From UBA4733 sp036734945 (GTDB lineage: Bacteria > Chloroflexota > UBA4733): a stretch of DNA of 64,000 nucleotides. Position 1 is the first letter of the stretch; every line of letters starts with the position of its first letter. Positions 42,433 to 51,826 of the stretch are shown piece by piece. The notes below the pieces were generated by a model. The model was not told where the DNA came from and did not search any database. It was given only the letters and a program-made list of their open reading frames with translations. The stretch is taken from the NCBI GenBank assembly GCA_036734945.1, contig DAIMXP010000002.1, positions 1-64,000 of the forward strand, in the 5' to 3' direction. Position numbers and translations under genes: made by a program.

Positions 42433-44799
42433 CACCGCAGCAATGCCAGACGGCTGGCCACGTTCGCCGTCTGGCAGGTGCTCAACAAGGTCGCCTATCC
42501 CCAGGATGCACGCTACGGTCGGCACATCCTGGTGGTCGCCCCCGGTCTCACGGTCAAGCACCGGCTGCAGGTGCTGCTGCCGGCCGGTAGCGACAACTAC
42601 TACGACGAGTTCAACATCGTGCCGCCGGGCATGGATGACAAGCTGCGCCAGGGCCGCCTGCTCGTCCACAACTGGCACGCACTGCTGCCGCTGGACCCGA
42701 ACGCCGGACCGCGCGTGGTGAAGAAAGGGCAGGAGAGCGACGAAGCCTTCACCCGCCGCGTACTGGAGGAGCTGGCGACCGCCCCTCAACTCGTCGTGAT
42801 CAACGACGAAGCGCACCACGCCTGGCGACTGCCCCCAGCCACTACGATTCGCGGCATCAACAAGGAAGACTTGCAGCAGGCGACGCAGTGGATCGGCGGG
42901 CTGGATCGCCTCCAGTACACGCGGGGCATTTCGACCTGCTTCGATTTCAGCGCTACCCCCTTCATCCCCAGCGGCAAAGCCGCCGGCGAAGATGCCCTCT
43001 TCGACTGGATCACCAGCGATTTCAGTCTGAACGACGCCATTGAGGCCGGCCTGGTCAAGACGCCGCGTGTCGTGGTGCGCGGCGACGGGCCGCTGTCCAC
43101 CAAATACCGCTCCCGGCTCTATCACATCTACGCCGACCCCGACGTGAAAGACGACCTGAACCGCCCGGCACGGCCGCAAGAGCCGCTGCCGGATCTGGTC
43201 ATCAACGGCTACTACCTGCTGGGTTTGGACTGGTTGGAGACGGCCCGGCACTGGCAGGCAGTGGGGGCGGCGACGCCGCCGGTGATGATCACTGTGGCGA
43301 ACCGCACCGAAACGGCGGCGCGCGTCAACCACGCCTTCACTCACGGCCAGATCGGCATCAAAGAACTGCAGTCGCCCGACCGCACGCTGCACATCGACTC
43401 CAGGGTGCTGGCGAAGGCCGAGCTGCGCGAGGATGCGCCGGAAGCGCGAGCAGAGCCGGCCGGCGACGAGGATGCGGCGGAGGAAGGGACGCCGACAGCG
43501 GGCACGCTGCCGAAACTGGACCCGGCCGAGGCCCTGCGGCGGGCTGTCGACACCGTCGGCCAGGTCGGCAAGCCGGGCGAGCAGATTCAGAACGTGATCT
43601 CCGTGGGCATGCTCTCCGAAGGCTGGGATGCCCGGACCGTCACGCACGTCATGGGGCTGCGCGCCTTCACCAGTCAGTTGCTGTGCGAGCAGGTGATCGG
43701 CCGGGGCCTGCGTCGCACCTCCTACGACGTTGACCCCGTGAGCGGCCTGTTCGAGCCGGAATATGTCAACGTCTTTGGCGTCCCGTTCACTTTCCTGCCC
43801 CACGAAGGCGGTGAGGGGACGCCGCCGGCGCCGCCATCGCCCAAGGCGCGCATCGAGCCGGACGGCAAGAAGGCGCAGTACGCCATCACCTGGCCCAACG
43901 TCGTTCACGTGGACCACCAGTACCGGCCGCGCTTGAGCCTCGATCCGAGCCGGCTGCCGCCCCTGGTCCTCAACGCCGCCGACGTAACCGTGCTGGCCGA
44001 GCTGGCGCCGGTGATCGAGGGCAAGCCCGACATCTCCCAGATCAGGGAAATTGATCTGCTCACGCTCGGTCGCCGCTTTCGCACCCAGCAAATCGTGTTC
44101 GCCACGGCGAGCAACGTCTTCGACCAGATTCAGCCGGATTGGCAGGGCAGTCGCGAGCAACTACTGGCGCAACTGGTGCGGCTGGTGGAACAGATTGTCA
44201 CCAGCGACCGCGTCACCATCCACCCGGCGTTGTACGACCGCGATCCGTTACGGCGCCGCATCGTCCTCACTATGAACATGAGTCGCCTCGTGCAGCACAT
44301 CTGGCAGGCGATTCGCTTTGAGAATGCCGAGGCGCTGGCGCCGGTGTTTGACACGGAACATCCGCTCCGCTCCACCGCCGACATGCGGCCCTGGGCCACC
44401 AGCAAGCCCTGCAACGTGACCGAGCACTCGCACATCAACATGTGCGTCTACGACAGCACCTGGGAGGCAACGGAAGCCGGCCAGCTCGACCGCAGCCCCC
44501 ACGTCGTCGCCTGGGTGAAGAACGACCACCTCGGCTTTGAAGTGCTCTATACGCACCGCGGCGTTGTCCACAAGTACCTGCCGGACTTCCTGGTGCGGCT
44601 TGCCGACGGACGCATGCTCATTCTGGAGGTCAAAGGCCAGGACGACGACGAGCAGCGCACCAAGCGGCAGTTCCTCGACGAGTGGGTGCGCGCGGTCAAC
44701 TCCCACGGCGGCTTCGGTGAGTGGTCCTGGGCAGTGTCACGCCAACCGCTCGACGTGCTGGACATCCTGGAGCAGCACTGTGCCCGGGCGCGCCCCTAA
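42433..44799 (+). pseudogene. Type III restriction-like helicase subunit (BPTD_3080-like), N-terminus lost
   Basis: About 785 codons of a superfamily 2 helicase/restriction subunit. Present: VWQVLNKVAYPQDARYGRHI then LVVAPGLTVKHRLQVLLP (Ia), VVINDEAHHAW (DEAH-like box II), FDFSATPFIPSG (III), and the VI region LLCEQVIGRGLRRTSYD. The C-terminus has HKYLPDFLVRLADGRMLILE then VKGQDDDEQRTKRQ, a PD-(D/E)xK nuclease-like core. Missing: the first about 230 residues including the Walker A loop, cut by the transposon whose end is at 42432. It cannot hydrolyse ATP as it stands. The stop overlaps the convergent kinase gene by 3 bases. Confidence 0.83.
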
Positions 44800-46589
44800 A
44801 CGGCGAACTCCTCAGCAAACGCGTCCCGCTGGCTCCCCCTATGGCCGTCACGCGCGGCAACGTCGGCGCCTACATCGGACACCCGAAGCGCAATCGGCAG
44901 AGTCACCACCAGGCGTGTCCCGCCGTCCGGGGGGAACTCCGCCCGGATCGTGCCACCATGCAGCTCGACGATCTCTCGCGCGATGTGCAGGCCCAGCCCC
45001 ATGCCGCTCAGGTAGCCGTTGGCGTGCGCCTGGTAGAAGCGATCGAAGATGCGTTCGCGCTGCTCGGGCGGAATGCCAAGCCCGAAGTCGCGCACGGACA
45101 GTTCCGCCGTTGCTCCCAAGCGCAGCAATGTGACCTCAATCCGGCCGCCATCGGGACTGTACTTGATGGCGTTGTCGAGCAGGTTGGTCAGTACCTGCTC
45201 CAGGCGCAATGGGTCAACCTCGGCCAGAAGCGAGTTCGGGGCGGAAAGGACGATCTCGTGCTGATCGCTCCACGTTCGCGCGCTCGACACCACCTGTGCA
45301 ACGAGCATTGTCAGGTCCGCCGGGTGCGTTTGCAGCACCAGCTTGCCGGCTTCCAGGCGCGAGATGTCCAGGAGCTGGTCAACCAGGCGGGACAGTTTCC
45401 CGGCCTGCCCGGAGACGGCCTCAAGCGCCGGCACTACCCGCTCGGGAGCCACCTGACCGTCGCGCTCCAACCGGCGCTGCGCCAGTTGGGCGTAGCCCCG
45501 CAATGACGTGATTGGTGTTCTGAGCTCGTGCGCAGCAATGGAGAGGAACTCGTCACGCATCCGCAACGCGGCCTCGGCTGCCGCTCGGGCATCCCGCTCC
45601 GCCAGCAGCGCAGCCCGCAGGCGCTCCTCCGTTTGCTCCCGCTCGCTGATCTCGGCCTGCAGCGACAGTGCTTTTTGCTGCAGTACGGCAATGGCACGAA
45701 GGCGATCGTCCGTGGCGGCGAGTCTGGTGTAACTCTCGGCGGGGATGACGCGGGAGTGCTCGGCGCAGATGTCCCCGAGCATCCCGGCAAGCCCGTCGCC
45801 GCCCAGTTGGGCCAGCGGATAGGCGCAAAACAGCGAAAAAACGTGGGTCTGTTGCAGCTCGTTCCACAGCCCTTCCAGGCTAAGCACGGCAGCATAGTTG
45901 CCGGCATCGGCCAGGATGGCGACCATCTCGCCGAAGACGCGCACGTGTCGGCCCCCTGCCGCGGCACGGGTGATGGCGTTGCCGAAAACGTCCGCGAAGC
46001 GGTCGGGCTGTGGCGAGCCGTCAACCATCAGGTCTGCCAGAGTCTCGCCGGCATCCAGCGTCACGTATTGACCGTTGGTACCGGCCGTAGCAATGTCCAG
46101 CCCCTCGGCCGTCAGTCGCTCCTTCAACTCGTGCCGGTGTGCCGCGGTGGCGACCACAATACCCGCCTCGCCCGCGCGCAGCGCTGCGCCAATATACGCT
46201 GCCACCGCGTCGAGCAAGAAGTCATCGGCTTCGTAGAATTGGACGAAGTGTTCTCCCGGAGCAACATCCCGCCAGTCGGCGCGCGGTGCGTGCTCGGAGA
46301 GGGCGGTGTCTCCGATCAGGTCGTCTGCTGTCGGGAAGGCGGCCAGGGCCTCATCCTCGGATGCCGAGCCGGCCTGCTCCATGAGCCGTTCGAGAGCGGC
46401 GCGCTCAATCCGAACGGTACGATGCCCCAGCCGCGACACGGGAAGCCGCCCGGCGCGCACCCAACGCCAGATGCTCATCCGGCTGACGCCGAGCAGCGCC
46501 GCCGCTTGCGTCATGCTGTAGTAGCTGCGCTCGCCCGCAGCCGTAGCATCGGCTGGGGTGGGCGGCGGGGATTCCAGAACGGTGTTCAT
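44796..46589 (-). CDS. HTH-MEDS-histidine kinase fusion
   Basis: A 597-residue protein with three parts. Residues about 22-75 are an excisionase/MerR-type HTH (YYSMTQAAALLGVSRMSIWR, WVRAGRLPVSRLGHRTVRIE). Residues about 110-290 are a MEDS sensor domain (GEHFVQFYEADDFLLDAVAA, YIGAALRAGEAGIVVATAAH). A coiled coil follows, then HisKA (FLSIAAHELRTPITSLRGYA, phospho-His) and HATPase (LLDNAIKYSPDGG, GLGIPPEQRERIFDRFYQ, GLGLHIAREIVELHGG). It is cytoplasmic. Start: ATG at 46589; the earlier ATG at 46655 would add 22 residues without an RBS. No response regulator is adjacent, so the fused HTH may give it a direct DNA link. Confidence 0.87.
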   Translation of the reverse strand: MNTVLESPPPTPADATAAGERSYYSMTQAAALLGVSRMSIWRWVRAGRLPVSRLGHRTVRIERAALERLMEQAGSASEDEALAAFPTADDLIGDTALSEHAPRADWRDVAPGEHFVQFYEADDFLLDAVAAYIGAALRAGEAGIVVATAAHRHELKERLTAEGLDIATAGTNGQYVTLDAGETLADLMVDGSPQPDRFADVFGNAITRAAAGGRHVRVFGEMVAILADAGNYAAVLSLEGLWNELQQTHVFSLFCAYPLAQLGGDGLAGMLGDICAEHSRVIPAESYTRLAATDDRLRAIAVLQQKALSLQAEISEREQTEERLRAALLAERDARAAAEAALRMRDEFLSIAAHELRTPITSLRGYAQLAQRRLERDGQVAPERVVPALEAVSGQAGKLSRLVDQLLDISRLEAGKLVLQTHPADLTMLVAQVVSSARTWSDQHEIVLSAPNSLLAEVDPLRLEQVLTNLLDNAIKYSPDGGRIEVTLLRLGATAELSVRDFGLGIPPEQRERIFDRFYQAHANGYLSGMGLGLHIAREIVELHGGTIRAEFPPDGGTRLVVTLPIALRVSDVGADVAARDGHRGSQRDAFAEEFAV

Positions 46590-46884
46590 ATATAGCAGAG
46601 CGTAACAGAACTGCGCCGGGCCGTCAACGAGCGAGCGCACCGGGGTGTGACGCATCGGGGTGATTGCTGGCGAACTTCGCGTAATCCGCCGGCCTACCCT
46701 ACGATGAATGACCTTGTTGCCGAACGTCCGGCGTCGGCGTGTGCGAAGGACCTGGGCGTATGCAATACGCCCCTACGGGCTCGATTACCGGCGTTCTTGG
46801 TCGCGCATGGCCATCTCACCGCGCGCCGTAGGGGCGTATTGCATACGCCCGGCTCGGGTCCGTCCGCTCTACGGAGTTCGCTGC
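46590..46884. repeat. Gap with a 97-bp palindromic repeat
   Basis: Between the kinase and SDR genes. A perfect 25-bp inverted repeat (46754-46778 and 46826-46850, GGGCGTATGCAATACGCCCC...) encloses a 47-base loop. Each arm is itself a near palindrome (GGGCGTAT-GCA-ATACGCCC). No gene is present. The rest of the gap is featureless. Confidence 0.85.
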
Positions 46885-47820
46885 TCAGTCCGCCAGGAGG
46901 TCGTAGCGCACCCCTGTCAACTCTTCCGACACATGCCAGAGACGCTGCGCCGTGGCTTCGTCGTTGGCCTGGGGGCTGGATGCGACTCGTCTGGGGTAGC
47001 CGCGCTGCTCGGCGATGCCGCCCGGCCCGTAATAGGCGCCGCCAGCAACGTCGTCGGCGGTGGCGGCATAGAGGGTGGGTAGTGCCCCTTTGGCATCGGA
47101 TTGAGCCACGAGCCGCGTACCAGCCCGGAACAGGCGCTCCAGCATCGCGTGCCCACCCATGCGCGGACCGGCGGCGACGAGGTTGGTTGCAGCGAAGCCG
47201 GGGTGGGCGGCGACGCTGAGCACGTCAAGTCCTGCCGCGTCGACCTTCCGTTGCAGGGCAAAGGCGAAGAGCAAGTTCGCCAGTTTCGATTGGCCATAAG
47301 CCGACCACAGACCATATTTCCGCTCGCCTTGCAGGTCGGTGAAGTCGATCTGGCCGGCACGGTGGGCAGCGCTGCTCACGGTCACGACCCGCGCTTTAGG
47401 AGTGGCGGCGATCAGCGGGAACAGCCGGCCGGTGAGCGCGAAGTGCCCCAGGTGGTTGGTGCCGAACTGCATCTCAAACCCGTCGACCGTCAGTCGGCGC
47501 GGGATGGCCATGACGCCGGCGTTGTTCACCAGCAAGTCCAGGGTCTTGTGGGTCGCTGCGTAGCCCTCGGCAAAGCGACGGACTGAGGCCAGATCCGCAA
47601 GGTCAAGGGTCGCCAGGGTGCTGTCGGCGTCCGGCAGTTGTGCGCGCAGCTGGCCCAGCGCCTGGTTGCCGCGCTCCTGGTCACGACAGGCCAGGACGAC
47701 CGCCGCGCCGTGCCGGGCCAGTTCCAGCGATGTCTGAAAGCCGAGCCCACTGTTGGCGCCGGTCACGATTGCTCGCCGCCCGGCCAGGTTGGGGATGTTT
47801 GCCGCCGTCCAACGGGCCAT
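46885..47820 (-). CDS. SDR-family oxidoreductase, extended (WWOX/retinol-dehydrogenase-like)
   Basis: A 311-residue SDR: RRAIVTGANSGLGFQTSLEL (nucleotide binding), LLVNNAGVM, VVTVSSAAHRAGQIDF (Ser) and SAYGQSKLANLLFAF (Tyr-Lys). The C-terminal part is longer than in classical SDRs. Annotations in this group range from retinol dehydrogenase to light-dependent protochlorophyllide reductase-like; the substrate is unknown. Start: ATG at 47820; ATG at 47838 adds six residues and is an alternative. Confidence 0.87.
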   Translation of the reverse strand: MARWTAANIPNLAGRRAIVTGANSGLGFQTSLELARHGAAVVLACRDQERGNQALGQLRAQLPDADSTLATLDLADLASVRRFAEGYAATHKTLDLLVNNAGVMAIPRRLTVDGFEMQFGTNHLGHFALTGRLFPLIAATPKARVVTVSSAAHRAGQIDFTDLQGERKYGLWSAYGQSKLANLLFAFALQRKVDAAGLDVLSVAAHPGFAATNLVAAGPRMGGHAMLERLFRAGTRLVAQSDAKGALPTLYAATADDVAGGAYYGPGGIAEQRGYPRRVASSPQANDEATAQRLWHVSEELTGVRYDLLAD

Positions 47821-47939
47821 ACCATCGCCCTTCCGCATTTTGTCCAGGCATCTTCAGCACCGTACACTTGATGTTACCATCGGGCCGGACGTTTCAACAG
47901 CCTTGTGCAGTGCCAATTGCGAGCCTGTCGGGCCGGGGT

Positions 47940-49184
47940 TTACAGCACGTGGCGCAGTGGCGTCAGGATGGTCTCGCCCAGCCGAGACCATCCGGGACGG
48001 GCATCCCAGCGCTCCAGCAGGATTTCGGTGGCGTTGGTCTTGTCTTGAGCGAACAGCGCCTCCATCTGCCGGGCGAGCGGGCGGCTGTAGATTTCCACGT
48101 TAATCTCGTAGTTGCCGACGGCGCTCAAGCGGTCGAGGTTGGCGGTGCCGATGGTCGACCACTCGCCGTCGATCGTGCAGGTCTTGGCGTGGATCATCGC
48201 TCTGTAGCCGAAGAGGTGGATGCCGGCGCGCAGGCAGCGGGAGAAATAGCCGCGCGCCAGCCAGTCGGCCACCGGGTGGTTGGAGTGGTAGGGCAGGAGC
48301 ACTTCCACCCGGACGCCCCGTTCCGCCGCGCTGACCAGCGCGTGCAACAGGGTGCCATCGGGGATGAAGTAGGCGTTCGTGATCAGCACATGCTGCTCGG
48401 CGCGGTCGATCGCGGCGATGTACATGTCGCGGATCGGGAAGCTCAGCCGCAGGGCGTTGGTGTCGCGCACGACGATGCGGGGGTCGAACTGGCGCGGATA
48501 GTGGCGCTTAATACGCCGCTCAGCGGGGCAATGCTCGTTCCAGAAATCGACGAACTGCTGGGCCAGTTGGGCCGCCGCCGGCCCGTCGACGCGCAGGTGC
48601 GTGTCACGCCACTCCGTGGCATAGAGGTCGCCCAGGTTGTACCCGCCGATGAAGCCGACGCGGCCATCGACGATGAGCAGCTTGCGGTGATCCAATGCGT
48701 AACGGCGGGGATCGAGCACCTGCCAGGGCCGTCGGATCGCCTGATACTCGATGGCATGGACCGAAGGCGGAAAGACCTTGAAGGCGTGGGGGACGATCAT
48801 GTTGCCGAAGCCGTCAAAGATGACGCGAACCGCGACATCCGCCTGCGCCTTGCGGATCAGGAGTTCCTTGAATGCCTGCCCGACGGCGTCGTCTTTCCAG
48901 ATGAAGGTCTCCAGGTAAATGCTCTCCTCCGCCGCGTCCATGGCGGCCAGCATGGCGTCGTACAGGTCGCGGCCATAGCTGTAGATCTGGAGCGCGTTCT
49001 CGTTGATGCGGACCGGCGGCAGGGTGGCGTGCGGGAACCCTTGCGCCTGCTCCCGCCGTCGCCGCCCGGCCGCAATCGCCCAGAGCGCGGTGACGACGCC
49101 GGCTTGCAGCAGGGCGACGACAGTCGCGCCCGCCCACACCAGTCGCACCAACCAGCGAGAACGGTGGGCCAGCACACGCATCAT
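47940..49184 (-). CDS. Cardiolipin synthase/phospholipase D-like protein
   Basis: A 414-residue membrane protein with one N-terminal helix (WAGATVVALLQAGVVTALWA) and two PLD motifs: ALDHRKLLIVDGRVGFIGGY and MIHAKTCTIDGEWSTIGTAN (HxKx4D each). This is the layout of cardiolipin synthases and related PLD transferases at the inner membrane. Start: ATG at 49184, right before the helix; the longer reading frame back to 49421 runs through non-coding-like sequence. Confidence 0.88.
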   Translation of the reverse strand: MMRVLAHRSRWLVRLVWAGATVVALLQAGVVTALWAIAAGRRRREQAQGFPHATLPPVRINENALQIYSYGRDLYDAMLAAMDAAEESIYLETFIWKDDAVGQAFKELLIRKAQADVAVRVIFDGFGNMIVPHAFKVFPPSVHAIEYQAIRRPWQVLDPRRYALDHRKLLIVDGRVGFIGGYNLGDLYATEWRDTHLRVDGPAAAQLAQQFVDFWNEHCPAERRIKRHYPRQFDPRIVVRDTNALRLSFPIRDMYIAAIDRAEQHVLITNAYFIPDGTLLHALVSAAERGVRVEVLLPYHSNHPVADWLARGYFSRCLRAGIHLFGYRAMIHAKTCTIDGEWSTIGTANLDRLSAVGNYEINVEIYSRPLARQMEALFAQDKTNATEILLERWDARPGWSRLGETILTPLRHVL

Positions 49185-49459
49185 CGTTGCATCGCCAGCA
49201 AACCGTGCTCCTCTGTTTCGCTCCGGCAACGGTGGTTGAGGGTAGCACAGCAGCGAGAAACGCGTGAGAGCAGAAAGACCACGCCTGGCGGTGATCCAAG
49301 GGCCAACGCATCGCGTATAGAAGGGTACAAGTCCCACTCGGGGCGGCACGCAACGGCAGCGTAACTGTGCACTGCCGATCCGCTCGAGTGGGTACAGAGA
49401 GTGATGGAGCACATGATTCAAGAAGAGTTCCTTTCCCTACGAAAGAAAGGAGAACTCTC

Positions 49460-50125
49460 ATGGCTGATCTCGACATCTTGAACTATGCCCTGACCCTGGA
49501 GCACCTCGAGGACATGATGTACCAGAAGGCGATCGCCAGCGGCTCGCTGTCTGGTCGGGCCTTGCAGTTGGCGCAGGAGTTCGGCGCGGCGGAGCATCAG
49601 CACGCCGTCACCCTGACCTCCGTCATTAGCCAGATGGGCGGCACGCCGGTTGCCGCTCGTGCCGGCTACAACTTCCCGGCCTTCAGCGATCAGGCGTCGA
49701 CCTTGAGCTTCCTGATCAAGATCGAAGACACGGGCGTCGGCGCCTACCTTGGGCAGGTCGGCAGCATCCAGGCCGGCGCCATTCTCGGCGCTGCCGCCAG
49801 CATCTATGCGGTAGAAGCGTTGCACACGGCGGCGCTGCGCACGCTGGTCGGCATGCCGGCCAACCCGAACGGCGCCTTTGAGAAGCCGCTCGACATGGCA
49901 ACCGTGCTGGCCGCCGCCGGTCTCTTGCTCGGCCCCGCAGCCGGCGCAACCAGCACCGCACCTGCCGCCGCGCCGGCCGCCCAGGTTCCTGCCCAGATGC
50001 CGAACACCGGCGCTGGCGGGATGGCCCAGCCGGGTATGTCCCCGGTCGCTGTCGTGGCAGCCGGTGCTGCGGCGATCGCGGTCGGCGCCGCGTTGCGCAA
50101 CCGAACGAGCGAAGACAACAGCTAG
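49460..50125 (+). CDS. Ferritin-like protein with MPNTG motif and C-terminal membrane helix
   Basis: A 221-residue protein. Residues 1-160 form a ferritin-like four-helix domain (YALTLEHLEDMMYQKAIASG, EFGAAEHQHAVTLTSVISQM, carrying Glu and ExxH-type metal residues; YAVEALHTAALR). A Pro/Ala linker leads to MPNTGAGG, a helix (PVAVVAAGAAAIAVGAALR) and a short basic tail. That is the pattern of a sortase signal (LPxTG variant). Start: ATG at 49460 with AAAGGAG. There is no N-terminal signal peptide, so surface export is uncertain. A strong terminator follows. Confidence 0.82.
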   Translation: MADLDILNYALTLEHLEDMMYQKAIASGSLSGRALQLAQEFGAAEHQHAVTLTSVISQMGGTPVAARAGYNFPAFSDQASTLSFLIKIEDTGVGAYLGQVGSIQAGAILGAAASIYAVEALHTAALRTLVGMPANPNGAFEKPLDMATVLAAAGLLLGPAAGATSTAPAAAPAAQVPAQMPNTGAGGMAQPGMSPVAVVAAGAAAIAVGAALRNRTSEDNS

Positions 50126-50133
50126 TGTTGTCC

Positions 50134-50168
50134 GTGGGTGGGAGGTCGCAACGCTGCTTCCCACCCAC
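50134..50168 (+). terminator. First hairpin after the ferritin-like gene
   Basis: A 10-bp stem (GTGGGTGGGA/TCCCACCCAC, 50134-50143 and 50159-50168) that starts 9 bases after the stop. It has no T-run, so it is more likely an mRNA 3' stabiliser than a terminator. Confidence 0.5.
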
Positions 50169-50177
50169 AGGCCCTTT

Positions 50178-50222
50178 CCGGTAACGGCACGGCGTCAATA
50201 CGCCGTGCCGTTACCGGTTTTT
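50178..50222 (+). terminator. Strong rho-independent terminator
   Basis: A perfect 17-bp stem (50178-50194 and 50201-50217, CCGGTAACGGCACGGCG) with a 6-base loop, followed by TTTTT. It ends transcription of the ferritin-like gene. Confidence 0.92.
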
Positions 50223-50394
50223 CGTTCCAGCCCGACCAGGCGAGACGCCACCCCTGCTCCCCTCCATCCCCCTTCCTACCCTGGGGAAGGTGGTGCAACT
50301 CCACCTGTGGTCACTGCCCCCACCACGCACGACGTTTGTTGCATTTTCCCACAGCCTGGCTCGCTACGTTGTCAGAATGAGCACTCAGTCTCGG

Positions 50395-50796
50395 TCAGTG
50401 AGCGCCAGCGCCGCCTCGGCAAACGAGGTGGGCAAAGCCGCGCAGTCCACTGGATTCGTCTTCAATGATCCACACGGGCATACGCGCGCTGATGATCCCG
50501 GCCATTGGCCCCACGGCGTCCTGGTCGTGCGCCGACCCGAAGGTGATCGCTCCCGAGCCGACGAGCGCGTCCGCTTCGTCCAGCGTGTCGGCCAGCCCTT
50601 CATAGACGAGCGCGCCGGCAACAGCGCCGCGCATCGGACCGCACATCCGGTCCCAGGCGATTGGCGGCACAGCGTGCAGGATGGTGCGCGGCGTCATGCC
50701 GGGGATGACTTCCAGCGCCGGCTGGATGTCGACAGCGCACGGGTGGGATTGCTCAAAGCGCTCGACGAGGTCGGTATTGATGGTGTCTAAACTCAT
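50395..50796 (-). pseudogene. DUF1116 protein, N-terminal fragment
   Basis: A 133-codon piece of a DUF1116 protein (relatives include the AllG subunit of oxamate carbamoyltransferase). It reads HPCAVDIQPALEVIPGMTPR, TILHAVPPIAWDRMCGPMRG, then AVGPMAGIISARMPVWIIED. Full-length proteins are above 400 residues; here the sequence turns to unrelated codons after SSG and stops. It starts with ATG at 50796, overlapping the urease remnant upstream by 4 bases, so it belonged to the same operon. Confidence 0.75.
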
Positions 50797-51557
50797 GTTG
50801 CCCCCCAAATGGCGTATTCGCAGACGGCTGAGGGCCAGTGCGGGGAGTCAACAATGACATGCAGGCGGGCGGCGCCGGGGAGGTCAACGGTGACCGACAA
50901 TGGAGGAGCGTACCAGCGCACCCGCCGGTTATCGGCATCGCCGTCGCCGGGGAATGCTCCGCGCTCCTGGCGCATCTTGCTGGCGGTCTGCCAGGTCCGA
51001 ATGATCGTTTCCCCCACCCGACCCATCGCCTGACTGTCGGAACTGGTCATGCTGATCGCGCCGAGGTCGTGCAACACGTCTTCGGCGGCGATCGTCTCGG
51101 CGCGAATGCGCGACTCGGCGAAGGCCACATCTTCGCGCACCTGCGGGTCGAGGTGGTGGCAGACCATCAACATATCCAGGTGCTCCTGGATCGTGTTGAC
51201 CGTGTAGGGCCGAGTGGGGTTGGTGCTGGAGGGCAGCACGTTGGGCAGGCCGGCTACCCGAATGATGTCGGGGGCGTGGCCGCCGCCAGCGCCCTCGGTA
51301 TGGTAGGTGTGGATCGTCCTGCCGGCGATGGCGGCGATAGTGCGCTCAACGAAGCCGGCCTCGTTGAGCGTATCGGTGTGGATCGCCACCTGGACGTCCA
51401 GGTCGTCGGCCACGCGCGGGTTGACTTCAAAAAAATGAAAGTGGGAACCCACCTGGATCGGCCGGTCGCCCTCGTTGGCCACACGTACGACCGTGAGCGG
51501 CCGGTTGGCGTTCAACTCCAGCGTGCCGTCGGCCGGGAACACTTCGCCGGGAATCAC
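50793..51557 (-). pseudogene. ureB-ureC: Urease beta-alpha in-frame chimera, both subunits truncated
   Basis: A 254-codon frame. Residues 1-51 are the start of the beta subunit (MIPGEVFPADGTLELNANRP, VGSHFHFFEVNP). They are joined in frame to the middle of the alpha subunit: DLDVQVAIHTDTLNEAGFVE, TEGAGGGHAPDIIRVAGLPN, MLMVCHHLDPQVREDVAFAE and TSSDSQAMGRVGETIIRTWQ (about alpha residues 215-400). The segment carrying the nickel ligands HxH and the carbamylated Lys is missing, as are the C-terminal 170 residues. After NRRVRWYAPP the tail is unrelated. GTG start at 51557 with GGAAAGG upstream. It cannot be an active urease. Confidence 0.88.
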
Positions 51558-51573
51558 CCGCGCTGCCTTTCCG

Positions 51574-51800
51574 CTAGCTGGCGATGGGATGGTGGACGGT
51601 CACCAGCTTACTGCCGTCCGGAAACGTCGCTTCGATCTGGACCTCCTCCAGCATCTCCGGTACGCCGTCCATCACGTCGGCGGCGGCCAGCACGGTGCGG
51701 CCAAAACTCATCAGGTCGGCAACGGAGCGCCCGTCGCGCGCGCCTTCCAGCAGTTCACTGCTGATCAGGGCGACGGCTTCGGCTCGAGCCCTTGTCATTT
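51574..51800 (-). pseudogene. ureA: Urease gamma subunit fragment
   Basis: The last about 70 codons of UreA: AEAVALISSELLEGARDGRS, VADLMSFGRTVLAAADVMDG, and EVQIEATFPDGSKLVTVHHP. The usual N-terminal 30 residues (MKLTPREQEKLL type) are replaced by ALSLLWPEMTRAR, which does not match. The upstream edge is overlapped by the divergent Uma2 gene starting at 51827. The order ureA-ureBC-DUF1116 is preserved. Confidence 0.85.
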
Positions 51801-51826
51801 CGGGCCACAACAAGGACAATGCACCC

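Noticed and set aside
42418..44160. 580-codon open frame on the minus strand opposite the helicase gene
   Set aside because: No family-like motifs, Val/Leu/Arg/His-rich composition typical of the shadow of GC-rich coding DNA, no RBS; the plus strand has clear helicase motifs.
47640..49364. 574-codon open frame on the plus strand opposite SDR and cardiolipin synthase genes
   Set aside because: It runs across two genuine genes and a gap, has no recognisable domain, and shows shadow composition.
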